The translations under genes were made by a program, and so were the position numbers. Shown here piece by piece: positions 1-8,227 of a stretch of 64,000 nt of DNA. The DNA is taken from the NCBI RefSeq assembly GCF_007786445.1, contig NZ_VNJI01000004.1:124001-188000 (forward strand). The letters run 5' to 3'. Source of the stretch: Paenibacillus cremeus (lineage in GTDB: Bacteria > Bacillota > Bacilli > Paenibacillales > NBRC-103111). Each line of letters starts with the position of its first letter. The stretch's first letter is position 1. The notes beneath the pieces are model-generated. The model did not search any database. It was not told the origin of the DNA and saw only the letters and a list, made by a program, of their open reading frames with translations.

Positions 1-36
1 GAAGTACATTCGTGCTTTAGCGGTAGCTTTTCTTGA

Positions 37-84
37 AATACTAGACTTCTTTAGCTTCGCTCAAAACTTATAAAGTCTAGTATT
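37..84. repeat. Perfect 12-bp inverted repeat
   Basis: AATACTAGACTT at 37-48 is matched by its exact reverse complement at 73-84, leaving a 24-nt loop. No T-run follows on either strand, so it is not a clear intrinsic terminator. It could be an operator or the edge of a degraded mobile element; no transposase is visible. Confidence 0.6.
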
Positions 85-110
85 ATAAGAAAACCGTCCT
101 TGCGGACGGC
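85..110 (-). terminator. Intrinsic terminator
   Basis: On the minus strand GCCGTCC-GCAA-GGACGG forms a six-pair stem with a stable tetraloop, followed by TTTTCTT. It lies about 300 nt beyond the stop of the MFS gene and would end transcription coming from it, or from the small unassigned frame at 240-374. Confidence 0.75.
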
Positions 111-411
111 CTCTGGCGATTGAATTCAGTTTGGCGAGTGGGAGGGCAGCAAGGTGGGCTTGGTTTGAACACAAGATTCAAAGGGCAACCGCTGACGCTT
201 CTCCGCTCCACCTTCCCGCCGTTTCTGTTCAACTTTGGATTAAGGAGTTTTGTTCTCCATATTCTCTTCCTCTGTCTTTGCTGGATGCACACCTTTATAG
301 AATTCCGGGTACATCTCTCCGCCACAGCTTTCACTGCCGAACTTGGGCGGTACACTTGGATCTCCACCATTCATTCGATCGAAGGTTTATACCCTTTATT
401 AAGTCAAAAAG

Positions 412-1614
412 TTAGCTTTCCTGAGAAACGTAAGCGTTGCGCCCAGCTCCTAGACCGACAAGAAGCAAAAGCACGCTGACGATTACAAGAGTCATCAAGG
501 ATAACGACCAAGCATGCGTGACATCATGAAGAAATCCGAACAGAATCGGACCGGCTGCCGCCAGAAGATACCCGACCGACTGAGCCATCCCTGACAATTC
601 CGCCGCTTGTCTGGAGTCCTTTGTTCGAAGTCCGAAGAAAGCGAGAGCCAAACTAATGCTTGACCCTACGGCGATTCCAATGCAAATCATCCATAACCAT
701 GTCAATTCCGTATTCTCCGTCAGCAAGCCAATATATCCGATAAGGTGGAAGAGAACGGTCATCGCGACAATACCTCTTTGGTTCTTATTCCGGGCAGCAA
801 TAATCGGAACGATAAAAGAAAACGGAAGACTAATGAACTGCATTCCAGCTAACATCCATCCGGCGGTAGCGATGCTCATTCCCCGCTCATGAAGCAGCTC
901 CGGTAACCAATTGGCATTGATATAGAACAGAAAAGATTGCAGACCCATGAACAAAGTAACTTGCCAGGCCAGCTTCGAGCGCCAGACAGAGCTTCCTTTA
1001 GCTGGAATAGAGGCATAGGTGCGGCGACTCCGCAGCTGCGGCAGCCAACACAAAACCGCGAGTCCTGCTAACAATGCCCAGCACCCTAATGACCCTCTCC
1101 AACCTAATCCGGCTCCAACCGAGAGAGGTATGCTTATTCCGGAGGCCAGCGCTCCGAATATATTCATGGATGCTGAGAAGGCTCCAGTCATGGGGCCAAC
1201 TTGGTCAGGAAAGTCCCTTTTAATTAAACTAGGCAGAAGCACATTCCCAACCGCAATTGCAATCCCGATGACCAAAGTCCCAACAAACAAAGCCGTAACG
1301 GAGGGTAACGATCGCAATAGGATGCCTGCCGTTAACAATACCAAGCTTGTCATCAAGGAAGATTCCATCCCTATCCGGTGCGCTATTTTGGGTGCAAGCG
1401 GAGAAAGGATGGCAAAAGCGAGCAGCGGCAAAGCACTAAGCAGGCCCGTAATTGTATTAGACAAATGGGTTTGGGAATGAATATATCCAACCAACGGACC
1501 CAGTCCAGTGATGGGTGCCCTAAGATTCGCTGCAATGAATAAAATCCCCAAAATCAGCCAAACTATACTGGCTCGGGAACGTACGGCTACTTTATTAACG
1601 TTATCAATAATCAA
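412..1614 (-). CDS. CynX/NimT-family MFS transporter
   Basis: A 400-residue integral membrane protein with about twelve hydrophobic segments. The signature near the first helix, AANLRAPITGLGPLVG, is typical of the CynX/NimT (YycB-like) branch of the major facilitator superfamily, which moves small anions or drugs such as cyanate or nitroimidazoles; the substrate cannot be read from sequence. The start is a TTG at 1614: a strong AGGAGGAGG lies seven bases upstream, whereas an in-frame ATG at 1683 has no such site and would add 23 unlikely residues. It stands alone, separated from the SDR operon by a terminator and a gene remnant. Nothing ties it to the glycan genes further along. Confidence 0.85.
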   Translation of the reverse strand: MIIDNVNKVAVRSRASIVWLILGILFIAANLRAPITGLGPLVGYIHSQTHLSNTITGLLSALPLLAFAILSPLAPKIAHRIGMESSLMTSLVLLTAGILLRSLPSVTALFVGTLVIGIAIAVGNVLLPSLIKRDFPDQVGPMTGAFSASMNIFGALASGISIPLSVGAGLGWRGSLGCWALLAGLAVLCWLPQLRSRRTYASIPAKGSSVWRSKLAWQVTLFMGLQSFLFYINANWLPELLHERGMSIATAGWMLAGMQFISLPFSFIVPIIAARNKNQRGIVAMTVLFHLIGYIGLLTENTELTWLWMICIGIAVGSSISLALAFFGLRTKDSRQAAELSGMAQSVGYLLAAAGPILFGFLHDVTHAWSLSLMTLVIVSVLLLLVGLGAGRNAYVSQES

Positions 1615-1686
1615 AGCGAATACCTCCTCCTGTCTTCCGTCGCTTAAACGTATAAGAAGCAACTTTGTTGGCATCGCCTGCATTCA

Positions 1687-1842
1687 CTAGCGTGAAATAA
1701 ACAACCCAAGAGGCCGAAATCCCAACAAGTTTTCTTTCCAGCGTATTTTTTTCCGTTTGGACCAATAGCCGACGATTAATAATATTCCTCCGGTCAACGT
1801 GCGCAATCCGGCGATTTCTTCATGTTGGCTACCATTCTCCTA
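1687..1842 (-). pseudogene. Remnant of a membrane-transporter C-terminus
   Basis: One minus-strand frame reads as a convincing protein tail: ENGSQHEEIAGLRTLTGG followed by a hydrophobic ILLIVGYW segment and a basic end, stopping with TAG-TGA at 1684-1689. There is no start codon or upstream body; a TAG precedes the fragment. The hydrophobic helix ending in a Lys/Arg tail suggests the last transmembrane helix of an EamA/DMT-type transporter, but that assignment is tentative. It lies immediately upstream of the MFS gene and appears to be left over from a deletion. Confidence 0.4.
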
Positions 1843-1950
1843 TTCTCTAATCTAATTATCCTAAGAATCAATCATACGCCCCTTCTTTTAAGTTATCAAA
1901 TTACTTTTTTTAGTTATCCTTTTTTTGAATATATTGGTTAAAGCTTGTTT

Positions 1951-1993
1951 GAAAAATAGGCCATGAACTCTACTCGCGTAGATATTCATGACC
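1951..1993 (-). terminator. Intrinsic terminator after the SDR gene
   Basis: On the minus strand GGTCATGAA...CTAC pairs with GTAG...TTCATGGCC around a GCGA loop, followed by TATTTTTC. It lies 30 nt past the SDR stop codon and closes the upstream operon. Confidence 0.85.
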
Positions 1994-2024
1994 TTCTCAG
2001 TGCATCTTTAATATGTTTTATTGT

Positions 2025-2741
2025 TTAGGACAGGAGCGCCCCGCCCTCAATCAGGATAACGGAGCCAGTGGTGAATCCGTTTTTCGCAAGGTAAACATAA
2101 GCTTCGGCAATATCTTCCGACTGCGCGATCCGTCCGACAGGCAATTGGCGCGCAATGGCGTTGAACATGGATTTCCGGTCTTCCTCAGGAATACCTGCGT
2201 AGACAGGCGTATCGACGATTCCGGGAGAAACCACATTGACCCGAATCGGGGCAAGATCCACCGTCAATCCCCGCATTAAACCCTCCAACGCCGAGTTGAT
2301 CGCAGCCAGCGTGGATGCCCCCTTTGGAGGCCGTTTGCCGTAAACGCCGGAAGTCAAGGAGATGGAACCTTCTTGGTTCAAATAGGGGATAGCCGCTTTA
2401 ACCGTGATATACTGGCCCCAGAACTTGCTGTCGAAAGCAGTTTGCGCCTGTTCAATCGGCAATTCGCGGAACTCACCCATCGCGCCTTCGCCCGCGGTGA
2501 TCACCAAGTGATCAAACTTGCCAACCTTTTCGAAAAATTCCGCGGCTTTCTCTTCACTCCGAAAATCCAGCTCGTAAGCTTCAACATTCCCGCCGAGCGT
2601 TTGTTTGGCTTCCGAGAGCTTGGCAGCGGAACGGCTTGCGATAACTACCTTTGCCCCTTCAACCAGAAATGCTTTGGCAGTCGATAATCCAATACCTGAT
2701 GTGCCTCCTACAACTATGACTCGCTTCTCTTTCAATGACAA
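2025..2741 (-). CDS. SDR-family oxidoreductase lacking the YxxxK motif
   Basis: A 238-residue short-chain dehydrogenase/reductase. The N-terminal GGTSGIG loop (about residues 12-18) of the Rossmann fold binds NAD(P). The strand ending in ITLTSGVY-like sequence and the later RVNVVSPGIVDTP motif are also present. Where classical members carry Tyr-x-x-x-Lys, this protein reads ASTLAAINSALEGL, so both the catalytic Tyr and Lys are absent. A known SDR subgroup shares that substitution (recalled, not searched), so the gene need not be dead, but the usual reduction mechanism is in doubt. Start is TTG with AGGGAGG eight bases upstream. It follows the Old Yellow Enzyme gene by 24 bp and is probably co-transcribed with it. 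Confidence 0.88.
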   Translation of the reverse strand: MSLKEKRVIVVGGTSGIGLSTAKAFLVEGAKVVIASRSAAKLSEAKQTLGGNVEAYELDFRSEEKAAEFFEKVGKFDHLVITAGEGAMGEFRELPIEQAQTAFDSKFWGQYITVKAAIPYLNQEGSISLTSGVYGKRPPKGASTLAAINSALEGLMRGLTVDLAPIRVNVVSPGIVDTPVYAGIPEEDRKSMFNAIARQLPVGRIAQSEDIAEAYVYLAKNGFTTGSVILIEGGALLS

Positions 2742-2765
2742 TCGGATCGCCTCCCTATTTTCCCA

Positions 2766-3797
2766 TTAATGATAAGCCCGCTCATATTGCTTTGGAATGG
2801 TGGTATATTCACTTCTAAGCGATTTAGCGGCATGGATAGTCCAGTAAGGATCTCGAAGCATGCCACGGGCGATCGCCACTAAATCCGCTTCTTCGCTGCA
2901 GATAACGGATTGAGCAAGTGCCGGGTCCTCAAGCATGCCTACAGCTACGACGGGCACCCCAAGAGCCTCCCGAATTTTGCGCGCAAAAGGAACTTGATAA
3001 CCTGGGTAGTTGCCAGGCTTTCTTTCCCCTACGGGTCCTTCTCCGCCAGAACTTACATGAAAGACATCTACACCTGCTGCATGGTAAGCTTTAGATAACT
3101 TAATGGCATGTTCCATACCATAACCCCCATCCGCGTACTCTACGGCAGTGATTCGGAAAAATAACGGCATATCCGCAGGCATTTCCTTTTTGACCGCCTG
3201 TATGACCTCTACCCCAAATTTGGTCAGGTCTTGTCCATACGCATCTTCGCGTTTGTTGGTAAAAGAGGATTGAAACTGATGAATTAAATATCCGTGCGCC
3301 CCGTGAAGCTCAATCATATCTACGCCTGCCTGAACAGCCCGGCGGGCTGCATCAGCGTAGAGCTGTACCATCTGATTTACCTCATCGACTGTAAGTGCGC
3401 GGGGCATCTTATAGCGGGATCCCGGATATGGTATAGCGGAAGGGGCCACTGGCTCTTTAGCATCTTCCGCTTTTCGGCCAGCATGAGCAATTTGAATCCC
3501 AATCTTGGCCCCGTGAGCATGAACCCCATCAATAATTCTGGCAAATGCCGGAATATGGTCATCGGACCAAATCCCTAAATCAAAGTCGGTTATTCGACCA
3601 TCCGGCTCAACGTCCGTCATTTCCATGATGATCAAGGCTGCACCGCCAATTGCGCGGCTAAGGTAGTGAACGTAATGCCATTCGTTGGGTTTGCCATCCC
3701 TAGCGCTTACGGAATATTGGCACATGGGGGCCATGACTACCCGATTTTTCAATTGTAAACCTTTAATTTCATAAGGAGAAAATAAGTGATTGGTCAA
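2766..3797 (-). CDS. namA: Old Yellow Enzyme, YqjM/NamA type NADPH dehydrogenase
   Basis: A 343-residue FMN enzyme that reduces activated C=C bonds (enones, nitro compounds) with NADPH. Length and residues match the B. subtilis YqjM class: Cys26 and Tyr28 in MAPMCQYS, the substrate-binding pair His165 and His168 in HGAHGY with Tyr170, and the C-terminal phosphate-binding stretch (VAIARGMLRDPYW). It is a cytosolic TIM barrel. The start is TTG (M-T-N-H-L-F) with GGAGG-like sequence about eight bases upstream. It lies between the ASCH gene (34-bp gap) and the SDR (24-bp gap). The pairing with an SDR and a broken NmrA-like reductase suggests electrophile or oxidative-stress detoxification. Confidence 0.92.
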   Translation of the reverse strand: MTNHLFSPYEIKGLQLKNRVVMAPMCQYSVSARDGKPNEWHYVHYLSRAIGGAALIIMEMTDVEPDGRITDFDLGIWSDDHIPAFARIIDGVHAHGAKIGIQIAHAGRKAEDAKEPVAPSAIPYPGSRYKMPRALTVDEVNQMVQLYADAARRAVQAGVDMIELHGAHGYLIHQFQSSFTNKREDAYGQDLTKFGVEVIQAVKKEMPADMPLFFRITAVEYADGGYGMEHAIKLSKAYHAAGVDVFHVSSGGEGPVGERKPGNYPGYQVPFARKIREALGVPVVAVGMLEDPALAQSVICSEEADLVAIARGMLRDPYWTIHAAKSLRSEYTTIPKQYERAYH

Positions 3798-3831
3798 GTC
3801 AGAACCTCCATTAATTGATTGTTTAGATAGG

Positions 3832-4275
3832 TCATATCATCAACTCTTCGCCTATCGGATATTCCCATAGTCCCAGTTTTCCCTTCACTGGAATATAGGG
3901 CTTCAGCTGACGGAAACCCGCTATTTCCCACGCAAAATAACCTGGACTGTAATCGCCTAACAGGAAGTCATCCCCCGTCACGACCTTCCCGCAATCCAGA
4001 ATGGCTGACGTATGATTAGCGTCGATGACTTGATAACAATTCGTAAGCTCGCAAGTTGCAAGGATAACCCCCGTAGGGAGGTTTTGTTCCGTATAGCCAT
4101 TCTTGGCGAGTAAAGAACGGATGGGTTCATATTTGCAGTCCTGCTTATCGACCTTCTGGCTTGCATGAATGGCCAACGGTCCACGATACCGGGTCTTCCA
4201 GGATCTTGTTTCATAGAGAGTCTCGCCTTGGACAAGCAGAGTCGCCCACGGTTGAATCATGGATAATACTTTCAT
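3832..4275 (-). CDS. ASCH-domain protein
   Basis: A 147-residue soluble protein, almost entirely one ASCH domain. The family N-terminus KVLSMIQPWATLLVQGxxLYETRSW is followed by a strand with RGPLAIHAS and by a C-terminal FAWEIxxF strand, the usual ASCH order. ASCH folds relate to PUA RNA-binding domains, and some members have amidohydrolase or RNA-linked activity; the function here is not predictable. The start is taken as the ATG at 4275, which has GGAG nine bases upstream. An ATG at 4290 would add five residues but has no ribosome-binding site. It is tightly linked to the flanking pseudogene and the Old Yellow Enzyme gene. Confidence 0.8.
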   Translation of the reverse strand: MKVLSMIQPWATLLVQGETLYETRSWKTRYRGPLAIHASQKVDKQDCKYEPIRSLLAKNGYTEQNLPTGVILATCELTNCYQVIDANHTSAILDCGKVVTGDDFLLGDYSPGYFAWEIAGFRQLKPYIPVKGKLGLWEYPIGEELMI

Positions 4276-4302
4276 TCCTCTACGCTCCATTACTGTTCAT
4301 AA

Positions 4303-4754
4303 TCAAGTACTATTCCCCAAACATTCTCCAGACTTTCCATCACCCGCATAAAAAAGACGCAATCCCTCCGGTCGCATTAGACCTTCGGCACTCTGAATTC
4401 CAACCAGAATCGGAACGACCGGTTCAGGTACACCTACGCTGCTCATTATGCTGGCATAAGTTTCGTTGCCCAACGCCCGCCAGTACGGCTGCAGCTGCCT
4501 GTGTATAATCGCGACGGGTCGCCCAGCCTACTTTGCCGGATCCCGCCGCGGTCGATACCTGCGAACGCTTTATCTAGCGTATCCGGCTGTTCAAAATCCC
4601 CAAGCCTTACATCAGCGCCGCGACCTCGAAGGCTCTCCGCTTTCTCCGGGTTGCGAACGCTGACGGCAAGATCCTTATCCGGTACGGATTCCAATAAAGT
4701 TTCTACTACAAGTGATCCCAATTTCCCTGTTGCGCCTGTCACCAAAATTTTCAT
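4303..4754 (-). pseudogene. Broken NmrA/QOR2-like NAD(P)-binding reductase
   Basis: The first ~70 residues (MKILVTGATGKLGSLVVETLL... to LDKAFAGID) are the standard N-terminus of an NmrA/QOR2-type NAD(P)H oxidoreductase, about 285 residues when intact. After that the frame turns to non-homologous sequence and ends at 4446. A different frame downstream reads GKVGWATRRDYTQAAAAVLA followed by NETYASIMSSVGVPEP, which resembles the C-terminal region of the same family. About half the gene is therefore missing and the join is out of frame. The ribosome-binding site AGGAGGA and the ATG at 4754 are still perfect, so the deletion looks recent. Confidence 0.82.
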
Positions 4755-4790
4755 CGTAATTCCTCCTATAGTATGAATCTAATAATCATT

Positions 4791-4817
4791 CGTTATAACT
4801 ACTTCGGTTACAACTAC
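4791..4817 (-). promoter_or_regulatory. Tandem operator-like direct repeat
   Basis: On the minus strand GTAGTTGTAACCG and GTAGTTATAACG lie in tandem with a 14-15-bp period, about 40 bp upstream of the pseudogene start. The second contains the palindrome GTTATAAC. QOR2/NmrA genes are often controlled by HxlR- or MarR-type redox repressors that bind such elements, so this may be the surviving operator of the 4.7-2.0 kb operon. This is inferred from position only. Confidence 0.4.
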
Positions 4818-4824
4818 GGCATAA

Positions 4825-4851
4825 GAAAAACCTGACGGCGTCAGGTCCTTT
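4825..4851. terminator. Hairpin terminator, usable in both directions
   Basis: ACCTGAC at 4830-4836 pairs with GTCAGGT at 4840-4846 around a 3-nt loop. On the minus strand a TTTTTCTT run follows; on the plus strand CCTTTTCT follows. It backs up the terminator at 4938-4970 in insulating the mannosidase operon from the reductase operon. Confidence 0.7.
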
Positions 4852-4937
4852 TCTGTTCATATGCCTATACACTCTATTGCTTGAATAATCGACTCCTTGT
4901 CGCGCTTACGAATCCAAAACGCTCTATTTGATCGTTT

Positions 4938-4970
4938 TAAAAAGGGAGCCCAACGACGGCTCCCCTTTGG
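4938..4970 (-). terminator. Intrinsic terminator of the mannosidase operon
   Basis: On the minus strand GGGAGCC-GTCGTTG-GGCTCCC is followed by TTTTT. It lies directly after the stop of the distal GH38 gene and ends the operon that starts at the binding-protein gene near 15.3 kb. Confidence 0.9.
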
Positions 4971-4979
4971 CACTGCAGT

Positions 4980-7900
4980 TCATTCCTGCATGAATCGGAT
5001 GCGGAACGTTTTCAGCTCGTACGGCTTAAAATAGGCTTCGAAGCCTCGATCGGTGTGCGCCATCACTTGCTCCTCACGCTCCATAAGATTAACTTCCTCC
5101 ACCTTTGCCATGGGGAAATGAGAGGTGAAGCCCGCGCTCCCGCGCTGACCGGCGTATTCGTAGCAGCGCACGATCCACTCGTCGGAATCCTCCGCCTTTT
5201 TGATCGTATCCACAACCACATGCGTGCTGTCGCAAGCAAAGAAGCTTAACGAAGCGGGCAGAGAAGCCTTCGAATCGCTGCTTGTGGCAGGCATTGGCAG
5301 CTCCGATGCGGACGCCGGGCTGTTCAGCTTATGGGCCTCGATCGCCGTACCGGCTTTAAACCAGTCGCCGTCATGCGGCAGCAGCGAGTACGTAAAGATG
5401 TGCTCGCCAAGATCGGCCGTCGGATCGGGATTGACCGCCGACTTGATTAAGGTCAACCGCAGCACGTTGTCCCGCACGTCATGACCGTATTTGCAATCGT
5501 TAAGCAGGCTGACGCCGAACCCTCTCTCAGAGAGGTCCACCCAGCGGTGCGCACATGTTTCGAAGCGGGCAAAGTCCCAGCTGGTATTCCAATGTGTCGG
5601 GCGTTCCACATTGCCGAACTGGATCTCATAGGTGGCCTTCGTGGCGCGTACGTTGACCGGAAACGCCACCTTCAGCAGCTGCTGCCGCTCCTGCCAATGA
5701 ACCCTGGTTACGAAGTCAATTCTCGGGTCATCCGGATAAAGCACCATGTCCTGGATCAGCTCGGATTGCTCATACGTCCAAGCAAAGCGGATGACGGTGC
5801 GGAGCTCACCTTGCTCGACCACCTCCACGGAGGTCAGGCTTGTTACGTGCCGTACCTTCTCATAATAGAAAAGATCGATGTCCCATGCATCATTAGCCAG
5901 CGGCTTATCTTCATGAATGTCAAACCGGTTGCCCTTCTCGCCAGATGCCAGCACCTCTCGATTCATCCGTTTGTCGAACAGCCGGGTCAGCTGCCCCTCA
6001 TCGTTCCATTCGATATCATAGAACGGAGTATTCGCGGATCGGCTTGAAGCCGTGATCCCATTGCTCGACGGTCCGGGCTGATCTGCTGTCTCGGCGGTTG
6101 TTCTATATTGAATCGTTGTATACCCGAAGGCCGGAATACGGTTCACTTCAATCAGCAGGACGCTGCCTCGATCGGCATCTTCAGCCCTCTGCGTAGGCAG
6201 CATTCGTCCCTTTGCGTCATACCACACTTGACCAGCAAATCGATCCTCCCACGGAAGGCGGATTAGATCCTTCCGCTCCCACGGCAGCGTGTTCATGACG
6301 ATCCAGCCAGGCGAAGTCCCGCCGCTGCTCACCAGCCGGGCCAGACCCTGCAAACTTCCCAGCTTCGCGCCAGACGCTAAGGCTTCCGCCTCCGCATACT
6401 CGATCCGGCTATCTGCATAGACCTCCGCAATCGAGGAGCCCGGTAAAATATCATGAAATTGGTTGCGGAGGACAATTTTCCAGCTGTCATAGAGCTGCGA
6501 CCCAGGATAATGGGCAAAGCCCGCGAGCGAGCCGAAAAAGGTAGAGACCATTTCTGCATCGTGCAGCAGCTGCTCCATGCGCCGGTTCATTTTTTTGTTG
6601 TATGCCTGCGAGGTGTAGGTGCCGCGGTGAAGCTCCAGATACAGCTCGCCATCCCACTTATGAACATACCGGTCCGTATTCGTAACGGTCTCTTCCAATT
6701 GATTGAAGTACTCGTCAGCACGGCCAATCGTGACCTTGGGCAAGCCCGGCATCGTCTCCATTCGGCGTCTCATTTCCAGCATTGTCCGTGTCGGTCCGCC
6801 CCCTCCGTCTCCATAGCCGAAAGAAAGCAGCAGATGGCGGTTCAGCTCTTTATCCTGGTAATTGTCCCATACGCTCGTTACCGTTTCGGGCAGCACTAGG
6901 CCGTTATACGTATAAAACGTTGTGCCAGGCTCCGCATCCGGGGCGGTCGTCGTAATGTAGTGCGTCAAAATTTGGCTGCCGTCGATCCCCTGCCAATAGA
7001 ACGTATCGTGCGGGAAGCGGTTGTACACATTCCAGCTGATCTTGGTGGTCATAAAATAGCGCAAGCCGGCCTTGAGCAAAATTTGCGGAAGCGCCCAGCT
7101 GTAGCCGAAGACGTCCGGGAGCCATAAATATTCGCATCGGGCTCCAAAGCGCTGCTCGAAATAACGCATTCCGTACAAGAGCTGGCGTACCAGCGATTCG
7201 CCGGACGGCACGTTGCAGTCCGATTCCAGCCACATGGCCCCGCCGGCTTCCCAGCGCCCTTCCCGGATGCGCTCAGCAATCTGGCTGTATAGCTCAGGAT
7301 AATCCTTCTCCAGGTAGTCGTACAGCTGCGGCTGGGTCTGTAAAAATGTATATTCCGGAAACTGCTCCATAAACCGCAGAACAGTGGAGAACGAACGGGC
7401 CGATTTCTCCCTGGTGTGCTTCAACCGCCACAGCCAGGCCACATCGATGTGGGTATGTCCGATGCAGCGCACGGTCACTTCGCTGTTCTGGGGAATTATG
7501 GCCAGTTCCTGCTTCAATTTGGCGTTCGCTTCCTTGACGCTGGCATAAAAAGCAGCATTTCCGGGCACCCGCCAATCGATCAGCTGAAAAGCTAAGTCTA
7601 ACGCCCTTAGCAGGCTTTTTTGCTCCCAGCTGTTTTCGCCGAGCACTTGAATCGTTTGCAATACCGCACTGGCCGTGTAGATCAGGTCGTCCGTCTCTTC
7701 TTCGAGCAGGGCTAGCGCGGATACCCGAAGCTGATGCTCGAGCTCGCTCTTATCGCCGGTCATTCCGTTAAGCCCGGTCCATACTTTAAACAGCAGCTCC
7801 ACCGTTTGTCCGATCAGCCGCTCCGGCAGAAACACCTCCGGATGGTTGGTGCCGACGCCCTGGAACGGCTCTCCGTTAAGAAAAATTAGCGATTCGAAGC

Positions 7901-8207
7901 CCGAATTGTGCCCGGCACCGGTTTTGCCAAAATCAAACAGCCCGAGCGCCTTCTTCCCTTTCCACTCTGCAGGAATCGTAACCTCCGTCTTCAGCCAGGC
8001 GGTCAAATCCCAGCCGCTCCATCGCTCGCCCAGCGAGATGGTGCGCCACTCCGCGGTCTCAGGAGGCTTAGCCCCGACAGCCGCTTCCTGATCGATCCAA
8101 AATTGATAGCTGGGAATGGGCCGCAGGTCGATATAGCGATAGGGTTCCAATTCCGCAATGCGTTTCTCCAGTTTTTTCTCGGCTAAATGCATACTTTGGG
8201 AAAGCAT
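4980..8207 (-). CDS. Alpha-mannosidase, glycoside hydrolase family 38 (long form)
   Basis: A 1075-residue retaining exo-mannosidase. An N-terminal beta-sandwich (about 1-240) precedes the GH38 catalytic domain, which carries the metal-binding GHTHIDVAWLW motif (His251, His253, Asp255) and the predicted nucleophile Asp365 in WLPDVFGYS. The helical middle domain (around 540-600, with HRGTYTSQAYNKKMNRRMEQ) and a long C-terminal beta domain follow. The length and domain order fit the cytosolic/lysosomal alpha-mannosidase class. No signal peptide is seen, so it should act in the cytoplasm on imported oligosaccharides. It is the last gene of its operon, 20 bp after the DapA-family gene, and a terminator follows the stop. 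The linkage removed is not predictable. Confidence 0.93.
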   Translation of the reverse strand: MLSQSMHLAEKKLEKRIAELEPYRYIDLRPIPSYQFWIDQEAAVGAKPPETAEWRTISLGERWSGWDLTAWLKTEVTIPAEWKGKKALGLFDFGKTGAGHNSGFESLIFLNGEPFQGVGTNHPEVFLPERLIGQTVELLFKVWTGLNGMTGDKSELEHQLRVSALALLEEETDDLIYTASAVLQTIQVLGENSWEQKSLLRALDLAFQLIDWRVPGNAAFYASVKEANAKLKQELAIIPQNSEVTVRCIGHTHIDVAWLWRLKHTREKSARSFSTVLRFMEQFPEYTFLQTQPQLYDYLEKDYPELYSQIAERIREGRWEAGGAMWLESDCNVPSGESLVRQLLYGMRYFEQRFGARCEYLWLPDVFGYSWALPQILLKAGLRYFMTTKISWNVYNRFPHDTFYWQGIDGSQILTHYITTTAPDAEPGTTFYTYNGLVLPETVTSVWDNYQDKELNRHLLLSFGYGDGGGGPTRTMLEMRRRMETMPGLPKVTIGRADEYFNQLEETVTNTDRYVHKWDGELYLELHRGTYTSQAYNKKMNRRMEQLLHDAEMVSTFFGSLAGFAHYPGSQLYDSWKIVLRNQFHDILPGSSIAEVYADSRIEYAEAEALASGAKLGSLQGLARLVSSGGTSPGWIVMNTLPWERKDLIRLPWEDRFAGQVWYDAKGRMLPTQRAEDADRGSVLLIEVNRIPAFGYTTIQYRTTAETADQPGPSSNGITASSRSANTPFYDIEWNDEGQLTRLFDKRMNREVLASGEKGNRFDIHEDKPLANDAWDIDLFYYEKVRHVTSLTSVEVVEQGELRTVIRFAWTYEQSELIQDMVLYPDDPRIDFVTRVHWQERQQLLKVAFPVNVRATKATYEIQFGNVERPTHWNTSWDFARFETCAHRWVDLSERGFGVSLLNDCKYGHDVRDNVLRLTLIKSAVNPDPTADLGEHIFTYSLLPHDGDWFKAGTAIEAHKLNSPASASELPMPATSSDSKASLPASLSFFACDSTHVVVDTIKKAEDSDEWIVRCYEYAGQRGSAGFTSHFPMAKVEEVNLMEREEQVMAHTDRGFEAYFKPYELKTFRIRFMQE

Positions 8208-8227
8208 GGAAATCCCTCGTTCCTCCG

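Larger units (their letters stand above)
1..411. other. Leading stretch without a convincing gene
   Basis: No well-supported gene is seen here. The stretch holds an inverted repeat (37-84), a minus-strand hairpin terminator (85-110) and one small minus-strand reading frame at 240-374 (44 codons, ATG, ending ...EEENMENKTP). The composition of that frame is protein-like, but it has no good ribosome-binding site, is preceded closely by a stop codon, and matches nothing I recognise. It may be the tail of a degraded gene. Confidence 0.5.

Noticed and set aside
120-479. Plus-strand open frames of 94-119 codons opposite the MFS end
   Set aside because: No ribosome-binding site, unnatural composition, and overlap with the MFS stop and a minus-strand terminator.
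4290-4371. Short minus-strand frame ending RVMESLENVWGIVLDYEQ just before the ASCH gene
   Set aside because: Overlaps the C-terminal remnant of the broken reductase and has no ribosome-binding site; likely a chance frame.
5481-6047. Long plus-strand frame (188 codons) opposite the GH38 gene
   Set aside because: Mirror-frame opening on a GC-biased coding strand; no family resemblance and no start site. The same applies to similar frames opposite the GH67-like, BNR and SLH genes (for example 17079-18242 and 26666-27760).
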